Source: Opitutales bacterium
GTDB lineage: Bacteria; Verrucomicrobiota; Verrucomicrobiia; Opitutales; Coraliomargaritaceae
DNA: 64,000 bases
Assembly: GCA_018607135.1 (NCBI GenBank)
Contig: JABBCA010000018.1
Coordinates: 1 to 64,000 of the forward strand
Direction of reading: 5' to 3'
Shown: positions 1 through 9,474 of the stretch, piece after piece
How positions within the stretch are numbered: position 1 is the first letter of the stretch
Layout: each line of letters starts with the position of its first letter
Made by a program: the position numbers and the translations under genes
Notes under the pieces: generated by a model
Seen by the model: only the letters and a program-made list of their open reading frames with translations
Told to the model about the DNA's origin: nothing
The model's database searches: none

Positions 1-226
1 GCAAACGCCTGAAAACTGCCCTTATTGCCAGTAAAAGTTAAGCGGTGGTATAAGATTGTTGTAGCGAAATTGGTTCCCACTCCCGCTACTGTGAAATTTA
101 ACGATTGGTGCAGGTCGTGCATAGTCGCGCTGACTGAAAATTCTTTCACTCAGTGCCATTCGGGTCACGGCTAAGACGCCTCTTTGAATTAATTGATCTG
201 GTAAGGAAAAAAGAAACTGTATCCAA

Positions 227-2506
227 TCATTTTTTCAGTGCTGCGTCGAACCAGTTGCTACCGAAGTCGTCGTTTCTTTGGTGCTTTTGTGGCTCTCTGT
301 TACCGCCAGGACGTGGGCCATTGCTTCGACTTTTTGGAGTGCCGGTGCGCTCTTTTTTACCGCCAACCTCTGGTTGCTTTTTCATGGAGAGGGCGATGCG
401 GTTACGCTGCAGGTCGACTTCGGTGACGGTGACTTGGACCTTGTCGCCGACCTTCACCACTTTGTTGGGATCGTCGACGAATTTATCGGCTAACTGACTG
501 ATGTGGACGAGGCCGTCTTGGTGGACACCGATATCGACAAAGGCCCCGAAGGCGGTGACGTTGGTGACGATTCCAGGAAGTTTCATTCCTAGAGTGAGGT
601 CGTTTGGCTTGTCGACTCCTTCGGCGAAGGCAAAGGCCTCAAATTGTTTACGAGGGTCGCGCCCAGGCTTGGCCAACTCGTCCATGATGTCGCGTAGGGT
701 CGGCAGGCCGACTTCGTCGGAAACGTAGTCTTCTAAATTGATTTTTGAACGTGCTGCGCTGTCTTTGGTGAGGTCTTCCACTTTGCAACCGACGGTGGCT
801 GCCATTTCTTCGACGAGGCTATAGCGCTCGGGGTGCACGCCACTTTGATCGAGCGGGTGTTTGGCATCGCGTATGCGTAGGAAGCCCGCGCATTGCTCAA
901 AGGCCTTTGGTCCTAAGCGGCTGACTTCGGTCAATTCTTTACGTGAAGTAAATGGGCCGTTTTCTTGGCGGTGGGCGACGATGTTTGCGGCAATTGAATC
1001 GTTGAGTCCTGACACGTAAGAGAGTAGCTGCTTACTGGCGGTGTTCACCTCGACGCCGACTTTGTTCACGCTGGAAACGACGGTGTCGTCGAGGGTGCGT
1101 TTGAGCGCATATTGATCGACGTCGTGCTGGTATTGTCCGACACCGATGGATTTGGGGTCGATCTTAACGAGCTCTGCAAGTGGGTCCATGAGGCGACGGC
1201 CAATAGAGACGGCACCACGAACTGTAAGGTCTTCGTTGGGGAATTCTTCGCGAGCGGCTTCGGAAGCTGAGTAGATGGACGCGCCTGATTCGTTGACACT
1301 GACGATCATGATTTTGGCAGACAGTTTGAGGCCGCGAAAGAAGGCTTCGGTTTCGCGCCCAGCGGTGCCGTTGCCGATTGCAATGGCTTCGATGTCATAG
1401 CGTTCTATCAATGCCTTGGCTTCAACGGCCGCGCGTTCGACTTGGCCTGCGCCACCAGTGCAGAAGAGCACGTGGTTGAAGAGGAGCTTACCTTGCGCAT
1501 CGAGAATGACAGTCTTGCAACCAGTGCGGAAACCAGGGTCGACTGCCATCGTGCGCTTTTGGCCAAGAGGGGAAGCCAGCAAGAGTTCACGAGCGTTATC
1601 GGCAAAGACCTGTATGGCTGCGGTGTCTGCCTTTTTCTTTGCTTGTAGGCGCACCTCGGTCTCCATGGATGGACAGAGCAGGCGTTTGTAGGCGTCGGCG
1701 ATGGCCAGTTTGACTTCGTTGGCTGCGGAGCCTCGTCCGTTGAGGAACTGCTTCTCAATCAGTGCGATCGCAGATTCTTCTTCGGGGAGAATACGGTGGA
1801 AGAGGAAGCCTTCTTTTTCTCCGCGGCGGATGGCTAGGATGCGGTGTGATGGGGCGTTTTTAATGGGCTCTTTCCATTCGAAATAGTCGCTGTATTTGGC
1901 GCCTTCGGTTTCTTTACCGGGGAAAGCTTCAGATACCAGTGTGCCTTGCTCCCAAAAAAGCTTGCGGAGTGTCTCGCGAATATCCGCGTCGTCACTGATC
2001 CATTCAGAAATGATGTGGCGTGCGCCTTCGAGCGCGGCGTTGGAGTCGGGCACCTCTTTTGCTTCGTCCACGTATTGGAGTGCCTGCTCGGCAGTGTCGG
2101 AAGCGTCTTGGTTTTTAAAAAGATGTATCGCGAGTGGTTCGAGGCCACGCTCGCGCGCAATCATTGCTTTGGTGCGACGTTTTGGGCGGAAGGGGAGATA
2201 GATATCCTCGAGCTTGGACATCGATTGTGCGCCGTCGATTTTTCCTTCGAGTTCGCTATTGAGTAGGTTGCGCTCTTGGAGTGATTTCTTGATGGATTCG
2301 CGACGAGCGGCTAAGTCTGCGAGCTGCTGGAGGCGGTCGCGAATAGTGGTGATTTGAACTTCATCGAGTTCGCCTGTTTGCTCTTTGCGGTAGCGAGCGA
2401 TGAAGGGCACGGTGCCACCTTCTGAAATGAGAGTCGCTGTTGCGGTTACTTGAGTCGCCTTGAGGCTGAGTTCCTCGGCGATTTGGTCGATAAATGGGTT
2501 CTGCAT
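227..2506 (-). CDS. tex: Tex-like transcription accessory protein with C-terminal S1 RNA-binding domain
   Basis: Long ORF. Tex motifs LEDIYLPFRPKRRTKAMIARERGLEPLA and AVDPGFRTGCKT; C-terminal S1 domain LPGIVTNVTAFGAFVDIGVHQDGLVHISQLAD. Start MQNPFIDQIAEEL is preferred over the upstream ORF start. Confidence 0.95.
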   Translation of the reverse strand: MQNPFIDQIAEELSLKATQVTATATLISEGGTVPFIARYRKEQTGELDEVQITTIRDRLQQLADLAARRESIKKSLQERNLLNSELEGKIDGAQSMSKLEDIYLPFRPKRRTKAMIARERGLEPLAIHLFKNQDASDTAEQALQYVDEAKEVPDSNAALEGARHIISEWISDDADIRETLRKLFWEQGTLVSEAFPGKETEGAKYSDYFEWKEPIKNAPSHRILAIRRGEKEGFLFHRILPEEESAIALIEKQFLNGRGSAANEVKLAIADAYKRLLCPSMETEVRLQAKKKADTAAIQVFADNARELLLASPLGQKRTMAVDPGFRTGCKTVILDAQGKLLFNHVLFCTGGAGQVERAAVEAKALIERYDIEAIAIGNGTAGRETEAFFRGLKLSAKIMIVSVNESGASIYSASEAAREEFPNEDLTVRGAVSIGRRLMDPLAELVKIDPKSIGVGQYQHDVDQYALKRTLDDTVVSSVNKVGVEVNTASKQLLSYVSGLNDSIAANIVAHRQENGPFTSRKELTEVSRLGPKAFEQCAGFLRIRDAKHPLDQSGVHPERYSLVEEMAATVGCKVEDLTKDSAARSKINLEDYVSDEVGLPTLRDIMDELAKPGRDPRKQFEAFAFAEGVDKPNDLTLGMKLPGIVTNVTAFGAFVDIGVHQDGLVHISQLADKFVDDPNKVVKVGDKVQVTVTEVDLQRNRIALSMKKQPEVGGKKERTGTPKSRSNGPRPGGNREPQKHQRNDDFGSNWFDAALKK

Positions 2507-2664
2507 GTGGTAGAAAAGCGGGCGTCTTTTTAGAGGCTGAAAGTGAAAGCGGATGAAGCTAGCGAACATCATCTTGAGGGAAAGCAAAACCCTACAAAGT
2601 TAGATCTTTTTTTGCTCAGTTGGCGATTTGACAGCGTTCTTTTCGCCAGCTATCACAGTCACCA

Positions 2665-3213
2665 TTGAAGTGGATATATAGAGCGTGCTTTTTAGCGATA
2701 CTGTTGGCGGCCATTTGGCATTCTCGGGTTCGTTGGTATGTGTTTCCAGCTCCAGAACTGATTGTGGATCATTATACGGTGCGCTATATGGAGCCCTTTA
2801 ATTTAAACGCGCGGGTGATCGTCACTAATAGGCATACGACCGACCAAATGTCTGATTTTAGCCCGATTGATGTCGGTGTCGCTTGGGGACCTTTAGGCGA
2901 AGAAGGGAAATTGGATCTCTCGAAGTTTTATCAAAAGGAACGTTTCCTTTACTGGAAGGGGCAGAAAATCGACGATGTTCCTTATTGGGATGTCCGTAAG
3001 CACATTGGGCATTTGCATGTGATCCCTGCAGACGATTATGTGCTTCAAGAACTCTATGCGCTACAACCTAATGACTTGATCTCTTTTAGGGGGCATCTAG
3101 TTCGCGTTGATAACAACGAAGGGCGCGGCATCTGGGTGAGTTCTCGCTCACGAACTGACACTGGCGCACAAGCTTGTGAGATTGTATATATTACCGACTT
3201 ATTTCGTTATTAA
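2665..3213 (+). CDS. GDYXXLXY-like hypothetical membrane-anchored protein
   Basis: ORF with N-terminal hydrophobic segment, divergent from tex. Family assignment is tentative. Confidence 0.55.
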   Translation: MKWIYRACFLAILLAAIWHSRVRWYVFPAPELIVDHYTVRYMEPFNLNARVIVTNRHTTDQMSDFSPIDVGVAWGPLGEEGKLDLSKFYQKERFLYWKGQKIDDVPYWDVRKHIGHLHVIPADDYVLQELYALQPNDLISFRGHLVRVDNNEGRGIWVSSRSRTDTGAQACEIVYITDLFRY

Positions 3214-3219
3214 GTCGTC

Positions 3220-4095
3220 CTATTCGCTTTGAAGCAGGCTCTCTAGCTTTTCGATGAGTTGATCTCTCAGTTTTTTGGACCGTTTAGCCAATTGTGCCTG
3301 CTCGATCTCGTATTCGGCACGGCCTTCTGACGTTTCAATCTGAATCGGTGTGTAGCCCAGTTGGCTGCAGTCGTAGGGACTGGCACGCATGTCGACTTCG
3401 CGGCAGCTGATAGCGTAGTTGAAAGTATCCCATAGTAGTTCAGTGCCGACCCAAGGCATGCACTTGGCAGTCCATTTATAAAGATCCATGTTTGTGTGGA
3501 GGCACCCGGGTTGCTCGTTGAGCATGCGTCCTTCTTGGTTGGGCTGAAAGCGATTCATTGGTATAGCGGTGTCAGTGAAGAAACGAAACGCATCGAAGTG
3601 GCTGCAACAGATCGGACGACTTTCAACGACGGTATCGATTTCGGACTGAGTTAAGCGTAGTGGTAGTGTGCCTTCGTGGCGTGCTCTGCCTTCGGGGCCG
3701 CCTTGATAGACCATTGCCCATTCGTGCATACCAAAACATGCAAATTGCGCAGGGCGGCTTCGAACCGATTTGCATAAATCCAGACTCCATTGCAAACGCT
3801 TACGGACCTTTGCATCGAGCTTTACCGTGTCTAAATAAATGCGATCTTTGTCTAATGAATATGATTTCTGATTATATCCGGGGAGCCATTCTTCAGTTTC
3901 GAGAGCTACGCCAATGCCTGGGTGCCAGTATTCAAGTTGCGCTGGCGCGAAGCGGTAATAGATAAATAAGAAATCAAAGACTGGGTGCATCTTGCTTTGA
4001 GCACGCCTAGAGCGATACGGGATCGTCCACTCCTCGGCCTTGGTGCGGTGTGTCTGCGCAATCGGCTGCCATTGCTCTGCTTTTAAAAGATTCAT
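3220..4095 (-). CDS. Conserved protein of the family often annotated as 3-methyladenine DNA glycosylase
   Basis: HPVFDFLFIYYRFAPAQLEYWHPGIGV motif recognised from memory; no search run. Confidence 0.6.
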   Translation of the reverse strand: MNLLKAEQWQPIAQTHRTKAEEWTIPYRSRRAQSKMHPVFDFLFIYYRFAPAQLEYWHPGIGVALETEEWLPGYNQKSYSLDKDRIYLDTVKLDAKVRKRLQWSLDLCKSVRSRPAQFACFGMHEWAMVYQGGPEGRARHEGTLPLRLTQSEIDTVVESRPICCSHFDAFRFFTDTAIPMNRFQPNQEGRMLNEQPGCLHTNMDLYKWTAKCMPWVGTELLWDTFNYAISCREVDMRASPYDCSQLGYTPIQIETSEGRAEYEIEQAQLAKRSKKLRDQLIEKLESLLQSE

Positions 4096-4101
4096 GTCAG
4101 A

Positions 4102-4488
4102 CTACGTCGGATCTTCTTGGGCATTTTTGGGTAGCTCTAGAGGGCACACTGCAAAGTAAGTCATAATCACCCAGCAGAGCATGAAAGGGTAAAGGAGCAC
4201 ACAGAGGATCACTGAGCCGATAATGCCGACACTGATTCCAGTCCACATTCCAAGAAGCCCCTTGACTACTAAAATACAGACAGGGATGATGATAAAGAGG
4301 ATGGCTAGCACGTAGCCAATTGAGGTAGTGCCAAAGTAGAATCCAGATTCCTCTTTTTCGAGCTGCATCTCGCAATGCGTGCAGTGTTTGTGTAGGCGAA
4401 ACCAAGTTTTGAACATACCAAACTCGCCGCAATTTGGGCAGCGTCCAGTCAGGCTGCGAATTACGATTTCACCACGCTCGATTTTCAT
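4102..4488 (-). CDS. DUF983 family membrane protein
   Basis: N-terminal zinc ribbon CPNCGEFGMFKTWFRLHKHCTHCEMQL followed by two hydrophobic helices. Confidence 0.8.
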   Translation of the reverse strand: MKIERGEIVIRSLTGRCPNCGEFGMFKTWFRLHKHCTHCEMQLEKEESGFYFGTTSIGYVLAILFIIIPVCILVVKGLLGMWTGISVGIIGSVILCVLLYPFMLCWVIMTYFAVCPLELPKNAQEDPT

Positions 4489-4507
4489 ATAATTGCGCTG
4501 TGGCTAC

Positions 4508-4642
4508 TTACCAGAATTTTAAGCTTTTGCCGTTATCAATAGTCACTCCATTCTCGGTGCGCGTTGAGGAACAGCCGCTGAAGACTGTCGCGAGTAGAAG
4601 GGTAGCAATAAGTATGGGGAGGGCTTTTTTGATTTTGTTCAT
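4508..4642 (-). CDS. Small putative lipoprotein, 44 aa
   Basis: Hand translation of minus strand: MNKIKKALPILIATLLLATVFSGCSSTRTENGVTIDNGKSLKFW*; lipobox FSGC. Absent from the ORF track because it is short. Confidence 0.6.
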   Translation of the reverse strand: MNKIKKALPILIATLLLATVFSGCSSTRTENGVTIDNGKSLKFW

Positions 4643-4648
4643 AGAAGT

Positions 4649-6418
4649 TTAATCGCTTGAGTCTTGAGTTTCGTGGACGGTTTTAGCCTGTTTGTCGTAT
4701 AGGCTTTGATAGAGATCATTGGTGGGGTAGAGCTCTTTATGACTGCCTGTTGCGACAATTTCACCATCGTCAAATACGAAGATTCGATCTGCGTGTTGAA
4801 TGGTGCTGAATCGGTGTGCAATGATTAAGACGGTGCGGCCTTTGGAGAGCTCTTCGAGTGCGGTTTGTATATTATGTTCGCTTTCAGAATCAAGTGCTGA
4901 AGTGGCTTCATCAAGTATGATGATTGGTGCGTTTTTCAAGAATGCTCTCGCAATTGAAATACGTTGCCGTTGTCCACCTGAAAGAAGAGAACCTCGTTCA
5001 CCGACTTGAGTTTCATAGCCCTGATCTAGGGCTTCGATAAAGTCGTGAGCAAAGGCCATCCGAGCGGCAGTCTGAACCTCTTCTACAGTGGCATCGGGAC
5101 GAGCCACTCGTATGTTGTTCGCGATCGTATCGCTAAATAATACCGACTCTTGTGAGACGAGTGCCATGTGTGCACGTAAATCTGCTTTAGTGACATTACG
5201 CACGTCGATGCCATCGACGAGCACATGGCCCTCGATCACATCGTAAAATCTAAGCACTAAATTAGCGAAGGTTGACTTACCTGCGCCACTGGGACCGACC
5301 AGGGCAATCGCTTCGCCAGCTTTAATTTCAGCGCTCACATTTCTTAATACCGTGCCATCGTCTTGAGTATATCTAAACGAGACCTTATCGAAGCGGATGT
5401 TACCTGCGATATTTCCAAGTGGGGTCGGATTGATGGCCTCTGGGACAGTGTCTTCCGCATCGAGAATGTATTCTAAACGATCAAGCGAGGCTTCCGCTTT
5501 CTTAACTGTATTAGAGACGCCACCAAGCTTTTTGACTGGCTGGTAGCACATGTAGAGTGCAGCTAGAATGGAAGCCAATGCCCCTTCATCGATATTACGT
5601 TGGACCGCCATATAAAGGGCTAAGACGATCGCGAGGGATGTGACGAGCTCAATTAATGGCGTGAGCATTTTGTCATATTTCACTACCTTCAACGACTTTA
5701 ATAAAAAGTCACGGCAAGCTTCGCTGAAGCGGTTGACTTCGCGAGTTTCCAAATTGTAGGAGCGGATCTCGCGTGTGGCTGATAAGCTTTCGTTGAGCAC
5801 ATGATTCAGTTGCCCCGCTTGCTTTTGCGCTTGGCTTGCCTTTTTGACGATACGTGTGCCGATTGCTTTGATCGGCAACACACAAGCTGGCACCGACGCC
5901 AGTGCGATCAAAATAAAGGTGACATCATTTTCTTGAGTCGAAAGGTATACCAAATACGCACCCGCACTGATCAAGGTAGCAGGTTCCTTGATCAAACTGT
6001 CCACCACTTTAACAATCGCAGTTTGTAGTTGTGCGGTGTCCCCTTGCACGCGGCTCATCAGATCGCCGATATTGTTACTATGAAAGAAGGCAATCGGTAG
6101 TTCTTGGATTCGTGCAAAGACGCTGATACGCAATTGCTCTAAGACATGCATACCCGTATAAGCAATGTAGTATGAATTGATAAAACTTCCTATTGCTCTA
6201 AGGAAGAACACTGCAGGGATCGATATGAGTATACCTGCAAGCAACCAGCCTGTGGGCTTGTCGTCTTGTGTGACTAGAGGCACTAGGTATTTGATGACCA
6301 GAGGTAATCCAAAGCCTGAGGATGCCGCGTAAACTAGGCCCGCAATCAAACCTATCGAGAACTGAACTCGAACCGGTTTTAGGTATTTGAAGTAAGCTCC
6401 GAAACGTTTTAAGATCAT
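4649..6418 (-). CDS. ABC transporter ATP-binding/permease protein, MsbA-like
   Basis: TM domain plus NBD: Walker [10 protein letters not shown], signature LSGGQRQR, Walker [13 protein letters not shown]. Confidence 0.92.
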   Translation of the reverse strand: MILKRFGAYFKYLKPVRVQFSIGLIAGLVYAASSGFGLPLVIKYLVPLVTQDDKPTGWLLAGILISIPAVFFLRAIGSFINSYYIAYTGMHVLEQLRISVFARIQELPIAFFHSNNIGDLMSRVQGDTAQLQTAIVKVVDSLIKEPATLISAGAYLVYLSTQENDVTFILIALASVPACVLPIKAIGTRIVKKASQAQKQAGQLNHVLNESLSATREIRSYNLETREVNRFSEACRDFLLKSLKVVKYDKMLTPLIELVTSLAIVLALYMAVQRNIDEGALASILAALYMCYQPVKKLGGVSNTVKKAEASLDRLEYILDAEDTVPEAINPTPLGNIAGNIRFDKVSFRYTQDDGTVLRNVSAEIKAGEAIALVGPSGAGKSTFANLVLRFYDVIEGHVLVDGIDVRNVTKADLRAHMALVSQESVLFSDTIANNIRVARPDATVEEVQTAARMAFAHDFIEALDQGYETQVGERGSLLSGGQRQRISIARAFLKNAPIIILDEATSALDSESEHNIQTALEELSKGRTVLIIAHRFSTIQHADRIFVFDDGEIVATGSHKELYPTNDLYQSLYDKQAKTVHETQDSSD

Positions 6419-6443
6419 AACAGTGAACGCACTCGTTCTTGGA

Positions 6444-7604
6444 TTAGGCCTTGAAGCTGGTAATGACTTCAACGACGCGCTCGATCATTTCATCGGTGAG
6501 GTCCGGAAAGATCGGTAGGGCGAGGCTCATAGCGGCGGCGCGCTCAGAATTTGGAAAGTCACCCTTTTTGTAGCCCAGTAGGCGGAAGCATTCCTGCTCG
6601 TGTAAGGACAACGGGTAGTAGATTTCGCAACCGACATTGTTTGCCTTCATGTGTTCCATGAGCGCATCCCGATGCTCACTGTAAATCACAAATTGGTTGT
6701 AAATGTGGTAGTTGCCCTCTTTCTCAATGGGAAGCACCACGCCACCATTGAGTCCTGTCTCCAGTTCGTCTGCAGTGCGTGTGATACCCGCTAGGTCGAA
6801 GCACTTTCGATATAGCGCGGCGTTCTCGCGACGTTGCTCGTGCCATGTATTGAGGTGCGGTAGTTTCACATTGAGCACGGCAGCTTGAAGTGCATCGAGG
6901 CGGAAATTACCGCCCACACGTGGGTGGTAATATTTCGGCTCCATACCGTGATTGCGCAGCTGCTTTAGAATGGATGCGTAGTCAGCGTCGTCGGTGACGA
7001 CCATACCACCATCACCAAATCCGCCAAGGTTTTTGGTAGGGAAGAAGGATAGGCAGCCCATATGGCCAAAGGAGCAGGCAGGACGACCGTTTTGCTTGGA
7101 GCCAATTGCTTGGGCGGCATCTTCGATGATCAACAGGTCATGCTCGCGGGCGATATCTTTGATGGCTCGCATGTCGGCCATTTGCCCAAAGAGGTGCACG
7201 GGTGCAATCGCGCGAGTTCGCTCGGTGATGGCCGCTGCTATTTTGGACGCATCAATATTAAAAGTATCGGGCTCGATATCAACCATGACTGGTGTTGCGC
7301 CGACTCGCACAATAGATCCAATCGTGCCAAAGAAGGTGTAGGGTGTGGTGATCACTTCATCGCCTTCCCCGATTCCAAGAGCCATCATTGCTACGATTAA
7401 GGCGTCCGTGCCCGAGGAGACGCCGATACCGTGATCGACGTTGCAATAGTCGGCGACGCGCTCTTCAAAGCTGGCCACTTCAGGCCCTAAGATGAAGTAT
7501 TGGGACTGCGCGACCGATAGCATTGCTTGGTCTAGCTCATCGGCAAGCGCAGCATATTGTGGTTTTAAATCCAGTAGCGGAACAGCAATTGGTGATTCAC
7601 TCAT
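6444..7604 (-). CDS. DegT/DnrJ/EryC1/StrS family aminotransferase
   Basis: [59 protein letters not shown]. Confidence 0.94.
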   Translation of the reverse strand: MSESPIAVPLLDLKPQYAALADELDQAMLSVAQSQYFILGPEVASFEERVADYCNVDHGIGVSSGTDALIVAMMALGIGEGDEVITTPYTFFGTIGSIVRVGATPVMVDIEPDTFNIDASKIAAAITERTRAIAPVHLFGQMADMRAIKDIAREHDLLIIEDAAQAIGSKQNGRPACSFGHMGCLSFFPTKNLGGFGDGGMVVTDDADYASILKQLRNHGMEPKYYHPRVGGNFRLDALQAAVLNVKLPHLNTWHEQRRENAALYRKCFDLAGITRTADELETGLNGGVVLPIEKEGNYHIYNQFVIYSEHRDALMEHMKANNVGCEIYYPLSLHEQECFRLLGYKKGDFPNSERAAAMSLALPIFPDLTDEMIERVVEVITSFKA

Positions 7605-7689
7605 GTGTGTCTATGTTTTCTGGATTTTACTGCGCTGTCTAGCCTGCTTTCTGGTTAATCACGGCTCACAGTTTAGATGGGTGTGTGGG

Positions 7690-7720
7690 CACAAAAAAAC
7701 ACCCGCAGTTCTACGGGTGT
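7690..7720 (-). terminator. Rho-independent terminator of trxA
   Basis: Minus strand ACACCCG-loop-CGGGTGT followed by T-tract. Confidence 0.75.
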
Positions 7721-7744
7721 TTGCACTTAAAAACGTGAATGCAC

Positions 7745-8062
7745 TTAAGAGATCTTTGCCTTAAGATCGTCCTTAGATGTGAGACCAACGACGGTTTCGG
7801 ACACTGCGCCATCTTTGAAGATGAGGATAGTTGGGATGGCACGGATGGAGTATTTGCCTGCGATCTCGCTATTGTTATCGACGTTGACCTTGCAGATTTT
7901 GACTGCATCTCCCAATTCTTCGGCAAGTTCTTCAAGGATCGGTGCAATTGCTTTACATGGGCCACACCATGGTGCCCAGAAGTCTACTACCACAGGCGTG
8001 GAGCCGGCGCTGATGGCGGATTCAAAATTACTGCTATCGAGTTCTGCGATTTTGTCGGACAT
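7745..8062 (-). CDS. trxA: Thioredoxin
   Basis: VVVDFWAPWCGPCKAIAPILEELA active site WCGPC. Confidence 0.96.
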   Translation of the reverse strand: MSDKIAELDSSNFESAISAGSTPVVVDFWAPWCGPCKAIAPILEELAEELGDAVKICKVNVDNNSEIAGKYSIRAIPTILIFKDGAVSETVVGLTSKDDLKAKIS

Positions 8063-8082
8063 GATTCGTTTGATTTACTAGT

Positions 8083-8427
8083 TTATGATAGAAAAGGAAG
8101 CACTTCGTTAATTAGAAGAGCGGTAAAAGCAATGGCTACTGCGGCTGCGATGGCGTCTATTGCGACTCCTAGCATCGAGCTTGAACTCTCCTCCTCGCCA
8201 TCAGCGAGGTCTTCAAAGCGGGGAGCTGCTGTCGTGGGCGCAGGTTTGGCTTGAGCAGTTGGTTTAGCTGGGGCAGCTGGAATCGGCGCTGCTGGCGAGC
8301 TGGCTACAGGAGACGCTGGTCTCGCTGGTGCAGCAGGAATTGCTGGTTTGGCTGGTTTGGCTGGTGTAGCTGGAGCTGCAGGTGCGGGTGGAACTTCAGA
8401 TTCGGGGGTATTGGGTGTGTCGCTCAT
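8083..8427 (-). CDS. Ala/Pro-rich hypothetical protein with C-terminal TM helix
   Basis: ORF with low-complexity PAAPATPAKPAKPA and hydrophobic C-terminus. Confidence 0.5.
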   Translation of the reverse strand: MSDTPNTPESEVPPAPAAPATPAKPAKPAIPAAPARPASPVASSPAAPIPAAPAKPTAQAKPAPTTAAPRFEDLADGEEESSSSMLGVAIDAIAAAVAIAFTALLINEVLPFLS

Positions 8428-8474
8428 GTATTGATGAATAAGTGAGTGTTGGGAGGGCTGTCAAGCGAGCCAGC

Positions 8475-8717
8475 TTATACTGGGGTGCTTTCTTTGATAA
8501 TATCTGATAATTCGGACTTCTCGACGTTTTCGAGTGTCTTGCCGCGGCGATCGAGCGTTTCGAAGGTTTTCATGACAGTCTCTGTCATACGACCATGGGT
8601 CTCCTCGGAACCGCCGACAATTGCGAAACGTTCTGATCGGGTGATCCGCTTGTGGCCGTCTGCGTTGTCGAGTCCTACACCGAATAGGTGCGCGTTTGTT
8701 TTGGAAGGTCGTTGCAT
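8475..8717 (-). CDS. Conserved small hypothetical protein
   Basis: 80-aa ORF directly upstream of the scpA 3' end on the same strand; compact spacing. Confidence 0.5.
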   Translation of the reverse strand: MQRPSKTNAHLFGVGLDNADGHKRITRSERFAIVGGSEETHGRMTETVMKTFETLDRRGKTLENVEKSELSDIIKESTPV

Positions 8718-8723
8718 GATGAT

Positions 8724-9470
8724 TTACTCTGGGCGACTGCAGCGGATATCGGCAAAGGCGGTATCTTGCTTAATGAGGATCATATTTTGGCGGGTTAATT
8801 CGAGAACTGCAAGAAAGGTGGCCACAATGGTAGTTATGGTGGTGCTGGCTTCGAAAAGTTCGGAAAAGAGGAAGTTTTTTTCGTGTTTTAGGCGTAGTAG
8901 CACGAGTTCCATACGATCGGAGACCGTGACTTGCTCGGCATTGATTTCGCCTTCGGTAATCCGCTCGGCCAAGCGGCGAAGGACTTGATTGAAAGTGTTC
9001 CAGAGCTCGATGCGTTCGACTGGCTTGAGCGGGCGCTCAACGGCTTCCAAGGCTTCTTTCGGGCCGATGCGTGCAATCAGGTCGTTACTGCTCAGGATGA
9101 GTTTTTGAATGTCGTCTGCGGCCTCTTTGAATTTGCGGTATTCGAGCAGTTGTTGGACGAGTTCCCAGCGTGGGTCAATGTCTGGGTCTTCGACGTCTTC
9201 GTTGGTGCCTTGGTCCTTTTTGGGTAGGAGCATGCGGCTTTTGATATACATCAAGGTTGCTGCCATGACGAAGAACTCACCTGCGATTTCGAGGTCCAAC
9301 TTATCCATCGAGCCTAAGATCTCAATGTATTGTTGGGTGACGTGCTCGATCGGGATGTCGTAAATGTCGACTTCGCTACGGCGTATCAAGTAGAGCAGCA
9401 AGTCCAGCGGACCTTCAAATGCAGGAAGGCGTATCGCATAGTCGTTGTTGGGAACCAGTGCTTCTTCCAT
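8724..9470 (-). CDS. scpA: Segregation and condensation protein A
   Basis: RLPAFEGPLDLLLYLIRRSEVDIYDIPIEHVTQQY is typical of ScpA. Confidence 0.93.
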   Translation of the reverse strand: MEEALVPNNDYAIRLPAFEGPLDLLLYLIRRSEVDIYDIPIEHVTQQYIEILGSMDKLDLEIAGEFFVMAATLMYIKSRMLLPKKDQGTNEDVEDPDIDPRWELVQQLLEYRKFKEAADDIQKLILSSNDLIARIGPKEALEAVERPLKPVERIELWNTFNQVLRRLAERITEGEINAEQVTVSDRMELVLLRLKHEKNFLFSELFEASTTITTIVATFLAVLELTRQNMILIKQDTAFADIRCSRPE

Positions 9471-9474
9471 AGTC

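Noticed and set aside
1-34. Possible C-terminus ...QTPENCPYCQ* of an upstream plus-strand gene
   Set aside because: Only about ten codons are visible, insufficient to support a call.
153-728. Several plus-strand ORFs overlapping tex
   Set aside because: All antisense to a clear Tex coding frame.
8250-8420. GCTGGTTTG repeats
   Set aside because: In-frame low-complexity coding sequence for Ala/Pro/Lys-rich protein, not an intergenic repeat.
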